From: UBA11986 sp031402435
GTDB lineage: Bacteria; Bacteroidota; Ignavibacteria; UBA10030; UBA6906
Length of the DNA stretch: 64,000 nt
Direction: 5' to 3'
Assembly: GCA_031402435.1 (NCBI GenBank)
Contig: JANNSJ010000015.1
Coordinates: 124,001-188,000, forward strand
Shown one piece after another: positions 61,006-64,000 of this stretch; the stretch's first letter is position 1, and every line of letters begins with the position of its first letter. The notes below the pieces were generated by a model. It made no database searches and had not been told where the DNA came from. It saw only the letters and a list, made by a program, of their open reading frames with translations. Made by a program: the position numbers and the translations under genes.

Positions 61006-62366
61006 TGAAAGAGAAAATTAGAATTGCCAGTGGCCAGGGATTCTGGGGCGACTTACTTACGGCTCCCTATGACCAGGTAACAAAAGGGCCGGTTGATTAC
61101 ATGATGATGGACTATCTTGCCGAAGTCACGATGTCCATCATGCAGAAGCAGAAGAGAAAAGATCCAAGCCTTGGGTATGCCAAGGATCTGATTCCACTTA
61201 TGGAACAAATCCTACCCATTATTGTTGAGAGGAATATCAAGGTCATCACGAACGGCGGTGGGGTAAATCCGGGAGCATGTCGTGATGCGATCTTCAGCGT
61301 GGCCAGGAAACTTGGTATCAAGGGATTGAATATTGGCGTGGTTCTTGGCGATGATATTCTTGATCAGTTGGATGTGCTTAAGGTAAAAGGTGTTCCGCTT
61401 AACAATATGGAGACCGGCGAGAAGCTTGATTCGGTGCGAAAGAAGGTCATGAGCGCAAACGTATACTTCGGCGCATGGCCGGTTGTTGAAGCATTACAAC
61501 AAGGGGCTCAAATCGTTATCACAGGACGAACTACAGACACAGGTCTCACACTTGCTCCAATGATTCATGAGTTTGGTTGGAAAGAAAATGATTGGGATAA
61601 GATTGCTGCCGGAACCGTTGCCGGACATATCCTCGAATGCGGTGGACAGGCAAGCGGGGGAAACTTCTCAGCTGATTGGAAGTCTGTTCCGGATCTTGCG
61701 CATATTGGCTTTCCTATAGCTGAAGCATATCCTAATGGCGAAGTGATAATCACCAAGCATGAAAATACGGGCGGACTGGTTTCGGTGCAGACGGTGAAGG
61801 AACAGCTCATGTACGAGATCGGAAATCCAGCAAACTACATCACACCTGACTGCATTGCTGACTTCACAACAATCAGGCTTCAAGAGGTTGGCAAGAATAG
61901 GGTTAGAATGTTTGATGTGAAGGGACAACCAGCTACAGATTTATACAAAGTCTCAATGTCATATCTCGACGGATACACAGCCATCGGCACTCTCACGTAC
62001 GCATGGCCTGACGCTTTGGAGAAGGCGAAGGCTGCAGATCAAATCCTTCGCACACGTCTTGCTGACCTGGGCCTCAAGTTTGATGAGATACGGACTGAGT
62101 TCATGGGATATAACTCGTGTCACGGTGCGCTTTCCGTTATGCCGAACGAGATTAACGAGGTCGTGCTCCGCTTTGGCGTAAGAGGGTACGATCATAACGC
62201 GGTTGAACGCTTTGGCAAAGAACTGGCTCCATTGATTCTCACTGGTCCGCCCGCCGTGACTGGATTTGCCGGTGGAAGGCCGAAACCCAGTGAAGTGATT
62301 GCCTACTGGCCGGCATTGATGCCGAAGTCTGCCGTAACGCCTGTTGTCGAAGTGGCAACAGTGTAA
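61005..62366 (+). CDS. AtuA family protein (acyclic terpene utilisation, DUF1446)
   Basis: The 453-residue product is coupled to aspS by a one-base overlap. Recognised by IRIASGQGFWGDLLTAPYDQV, VDYMMMDYLAEVTMSIMQ, KVITNGGGVNPGACRDAI, VVEALQQGAQIVITGRTTDTGLTLAPM, GHILECGGQASGG and PITGRPSEV-like ends. AtuA homologues occur in geraniol/citronellol degradation and in many other bacteria with no terpene pathway, so substrate assignment is open. The C-terminal domain that is often fused is encoded here as a separate small gene downstream. Confidence 0.85.
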   Translation: MKEKIRIASGQGFWGDLLTAPYDQVTKGPVDYMMMDYLAEVTMSIMQKQKRKDPSLGYAKDLIPLMEQILPIIVERNIKVITNGGGVNPGACRDAIFSVARKLGIKGLNIGVVLGDDILDQLDVLKVKGVPLNNMETGEKLDSVRKKVMSANVYFGAWPVVEALQQGAQIVITGRTTDTGLTLAPMIHEFGWKENDWDKIAAGTVAGHILECGGQASGGNFSADWKSVPDLAHIGFPIAEAYPNGEVIITKHENTGGLVSVQTVKEQLMYEIGNPANYITPDCIADFTTIRLQEVGKNRVRMFDVKGQPATDLYKVSMSYLDGYTAIGTLTYAWPDALEKAKAADQILRTRLADLGLKFDEIRTEFMGYNSCHGALSVMPNEINEVVLRFGVRGYDHNAVERFGKELAPLILTGPPAVTGFAGGRPKPSEVIAYWPALMPKSAVTPVVEVATV

Positions 62367-62395
62367 TCTGAAATCAGTAATCCATTGTCGATACC

Positions 62396-62725
62396 ATGAA
62401 AATCCAATTGATACACCTGGCCCACGCTCGCTCCGGCGACAAAGGAGACACTGGAAATGTTGGCGTCATAGCTCGCAAGGATGAGTACTACCCATTGCTT
62501 GTGAAGTACCTGACCGTCGACAGGGTGCAGAAGCATTTCGAAGGGATTGCATTGGGGAAGGTCGAGCGGTTTGAGATCCCGAATCTTGGGGCGATCAACT
62601 TCCTGCTCCACGAATCACTTGGTGGCGGCGGGACAAAGTCATTGAAGAATGATGCACAGGGAAAGACCCTGAGCAGCGCCATGCTGCGTATGGAATTGGA
62701 TATCGACGAGAAAATCAATCTCTAA
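62396..62725 (+). CDS. AtuA C-terminal-type domain protein
   Basis: The 109-residue product starts with MKIQLIHLAHARSGDKGDTGNVGV, the signature of the ferredoxin-like domain found at the C-terminus of fused AtuA proteins. IALGKVERFEIPNLGAINFLLHESLGGGGTKSL follows. Here it is a separate gene 29 nt after the larger part, so the two probably form one enzyme or complex. Confidence 0.85.
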   Translation: MKIQLIHLAHARSGDKGDTGNVGVIARKDEYYPLLVKYLTVDRVQKHFEGIALGKVERFEIPNLGAINFLLHESLGGGGTKSLKNDAQGKTLSSAMLRMELDIDEKINL

Positions 62726-62736
62726 CAGGACAAACC

Positions 62737-63847
62737 ATGTTTGAAGCCCAGAAAGAATCGATCAAAGAGTTGCACAAGCGTTTGACCACACTCAGAGGTT
62801 ATCTTTGACATCGATGGAAAGGAAATAACCGTTGCCGGATTGCAGGCGAAGACGGAAACGCCAACCTTCTGGGATGACAATGTCGACGCTCAAAAGGTGA
62901 TGTCGCAGATCAGCGAGTTGAATGAGTGGATCAACGGATGGAAGAATCTCAACCGCATCGTCAACGATTCGACGTCCCTTATCGAACTTGCCGAAGAATC
63001 CAAAGACGAGTCCTTTGTTCCTGAAATAGAAAAGGATCTGGAGACAGTTCGTAAGGGCATAGAAGAGCTTGAATTTCGTAACATGCTCAGTGCAGAGGAT
63101 GATGAACGCAATGCAATCCTTACCGTGCATTCCGGAGCGGGCGGTACTGAATCTCAAGATTGGGCGGAAATGCTCCTGCGAATGTATACGCGTTGGGCTG
63201 AGCGAAAGGGGTATAAGGTTTCTCTTGTTGACCGGCAGGATGGGGATGGTGCCGGAATCAAGAGCGCAACAGTTGAAGTAGTTGGTAAATACGCCTACGG
63301 TTATATGAAGGCAGAGAACGGTGTTCATCGACTTGTCCGCATTTCGCCTTTCGATTCAAACGCCCGCCGGCACACTTCATTTGCGTCAGTGTTTGTGTAT
63401 CCGGAACTGGATGATGACGTTGCCATTGAGATAAATCCCGTTGACTTGAAGATTGACACGTATCGAGCTGGAGGAAAGGGAGGACAGAACGTCAACAAAG
63501 TCGAGACTGCCGTTCGCATTACACACGTCCCATCGGGAATCATCGTTGCCTGTCAACAGGAGCGATCGCAGTTCCAGAACAAAGAGCGTGCGCTCAAAAT
63601 GCTGAAGTCCCAATTGTACCAGCGGCGCAAAGAGGAAGAAGAAGCCCGCCTGAGTGCCATCGAAAGTACAAAGAAGAGAATCGAGTGGGGGAGCCAGATT
63701 CGTTCGTATGTCTTCCATCCGTACAACATGGTCAAGGATCACCGGACGGAAGTCGAGACGAGTAATGTTCAGGGCGTGATGGACGGAGCGCTTGATGAAT
63801 TCATCAAAGCGTACTTGATGGAGTCCAGCTCGAAAGGCACTGCGTAA
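62737..63847 (+). CDS. prfB: Peptide chain release factor 2, programmed +1 frameshift
   Basis: Translation starts at ATG 62737 and reads 23 codons to an in-frame TGA at 62806-62808. Shifting +1 at CTT TGA C lets translation continue (joined as 62737-62805 plus 62807-63847), giving 369 residues. The main part has the codon-recognition SPF in VRISPFDSNARRHTSF and the catalytic GGQ in GGKGGQNVNKVETAV. RF2 releases peptides at UGA and UAA, and the internal UGA makes its synthesis self-regulating. It is downstream of the AtuA pair and followed 8 nt later by a lipoprotein-release permease gene. Confidence 0.95.
62794..62809 (+). promoter_or_regulatory. Programmed frameshift signal of prfB
   Basis: The AGAGGTTATCTTTGAC context: an internal Shine-Dalgarno-like AGAGG three bases before TAT, the slippery CTT and the UGA followed by C. 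The spacing is as in E. coli, where the box is AGGGGG; the weaker pairing here may lower frameshift efficiency. Confidence 0.92.
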
Positions 63848-63855
63848 GCCCCCTC

Positions 63856-64000
63856 ATGTCTTACACCTCCCTTATCGCCACCCGCTATCTTCAATCCAAA
63901 CACAACGACGGCTTTGTCTCATTCGTTACTGCCATTGGCATTCTCGGCGTTGCGTTGGGTTGTGCAACCCTTATCATTGCGCTGGCTGTGCTCGGAGGGT
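63856..64000 (+). CDS. Lipoprotein-releasing ABC permease, LolC/LolE type (cut by window end)
   Basis: Only the first 48 codons are visible: MSYTSLIATRYLQSKHNDGFVSFVTAIGILGVALGCATLII..., with the first membrane helix. This start is typical of LolC/LolE subunits that extract lipoproteins from the inner membrane for the LolA chaperone. It follows prfB by 8 nt. The assignment rests on the N-terminus only. Confidence 0.75.
   Translation, partial: MSYTSLIATRYLQSKHNDGFVSFVTAIGILGVALGCATLIIALAVLGG

Overview
The window looks like the chromosome of a bacterium from the FCB superphylum (Bacteroidota / Chlorobiota / Ignavibacteriota side). The main clue is the C-terminal sorting domain on four large exported proteins. 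Each has a 'QNYPNPFNP' box followed by a roughly 75-residue tail ending in a hydrophobic/basic motif, which is the type IX secretion cargo signature of that group. The genus cannot be named from this. Housekeeping genes (dnaE, proS, aspS, prfB, nadD, trxA, rnhA, pbpC) are all of bacterial type, and prfB carries the classical programmed +1 frameshift.

Layout. Positions 1-6434 hold three T9SS cargo genes: an FG-GAP/VCBS protein cut by the window edge, a Ycf48/BNR-repeat protein and an M28 aminopeptidase. Positions 6.6-11.1 kb hold two methyltransferases, a coiled-coil membrane protein and a WD40 lipoprotein. A tRNA-Ala(GGC) with its terminator and a CNNM/CBS 'hemolysin' follow. Positions 12.7-20.2 kb are an accessory stretch: a YoeB/YefM-type toxin-antitoxin pair, a zinc-independent alcohol dehydrogenase, two PD-(D/E)XK-like nuclease genes, an NTF2-like protein, an unknown exported protein, a methyltransferase and an SDR. 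A PQQ-propeller protein and a convergent reprolysin-like T9SS protease follow.

From 24.6 to 34.7 kb one tightly packed plus-strand run carries six family-2 glycosyltransferases, a flippase, two methyltransferases, a DUF2064-like protein and nadD, which is a surface-glycan cluster. Positions 34.7-38.0 kb hold an ORF6N gene and a nucleotide-cyclase/TPR gene bracketed by a duplicated tRNA-Arg(CCT) 5' half. From 38.1 kb onward the content is mostly core genes: proS, an aldehyde dehydrogenase, dnaE, trxA, a large alpha-2-macroglobulin with a thioester, plsC-GNAT-rnhA on the minus strand, pbpC, small enzymes, yceI, a CDF transporter, RDD, aspS, a split AtuA system, prfB and the start of lolC/E.

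The observation most worth following is a recurring architecture. At three loci, accessory genes are bracketed by imperfect direct repeats of about 45-90 bp, each repeat being a piece of the neighbouring resident gene. The pieces are the 3' end of the CBS/hemolysin gene (three copies), the 5' end of a methyltransferase gene (two copies) and the 5' half of tRNA-Arg (two copies). In the coding examples many differences are synonymous and the reading frame is intact, which suggests that the extra pieces arrived with foreign DNA from a homologous locus rather than decaying in place. No integrase or transposase is visible. Two families of inverted-repeat elements sit in the intergenic gaps.
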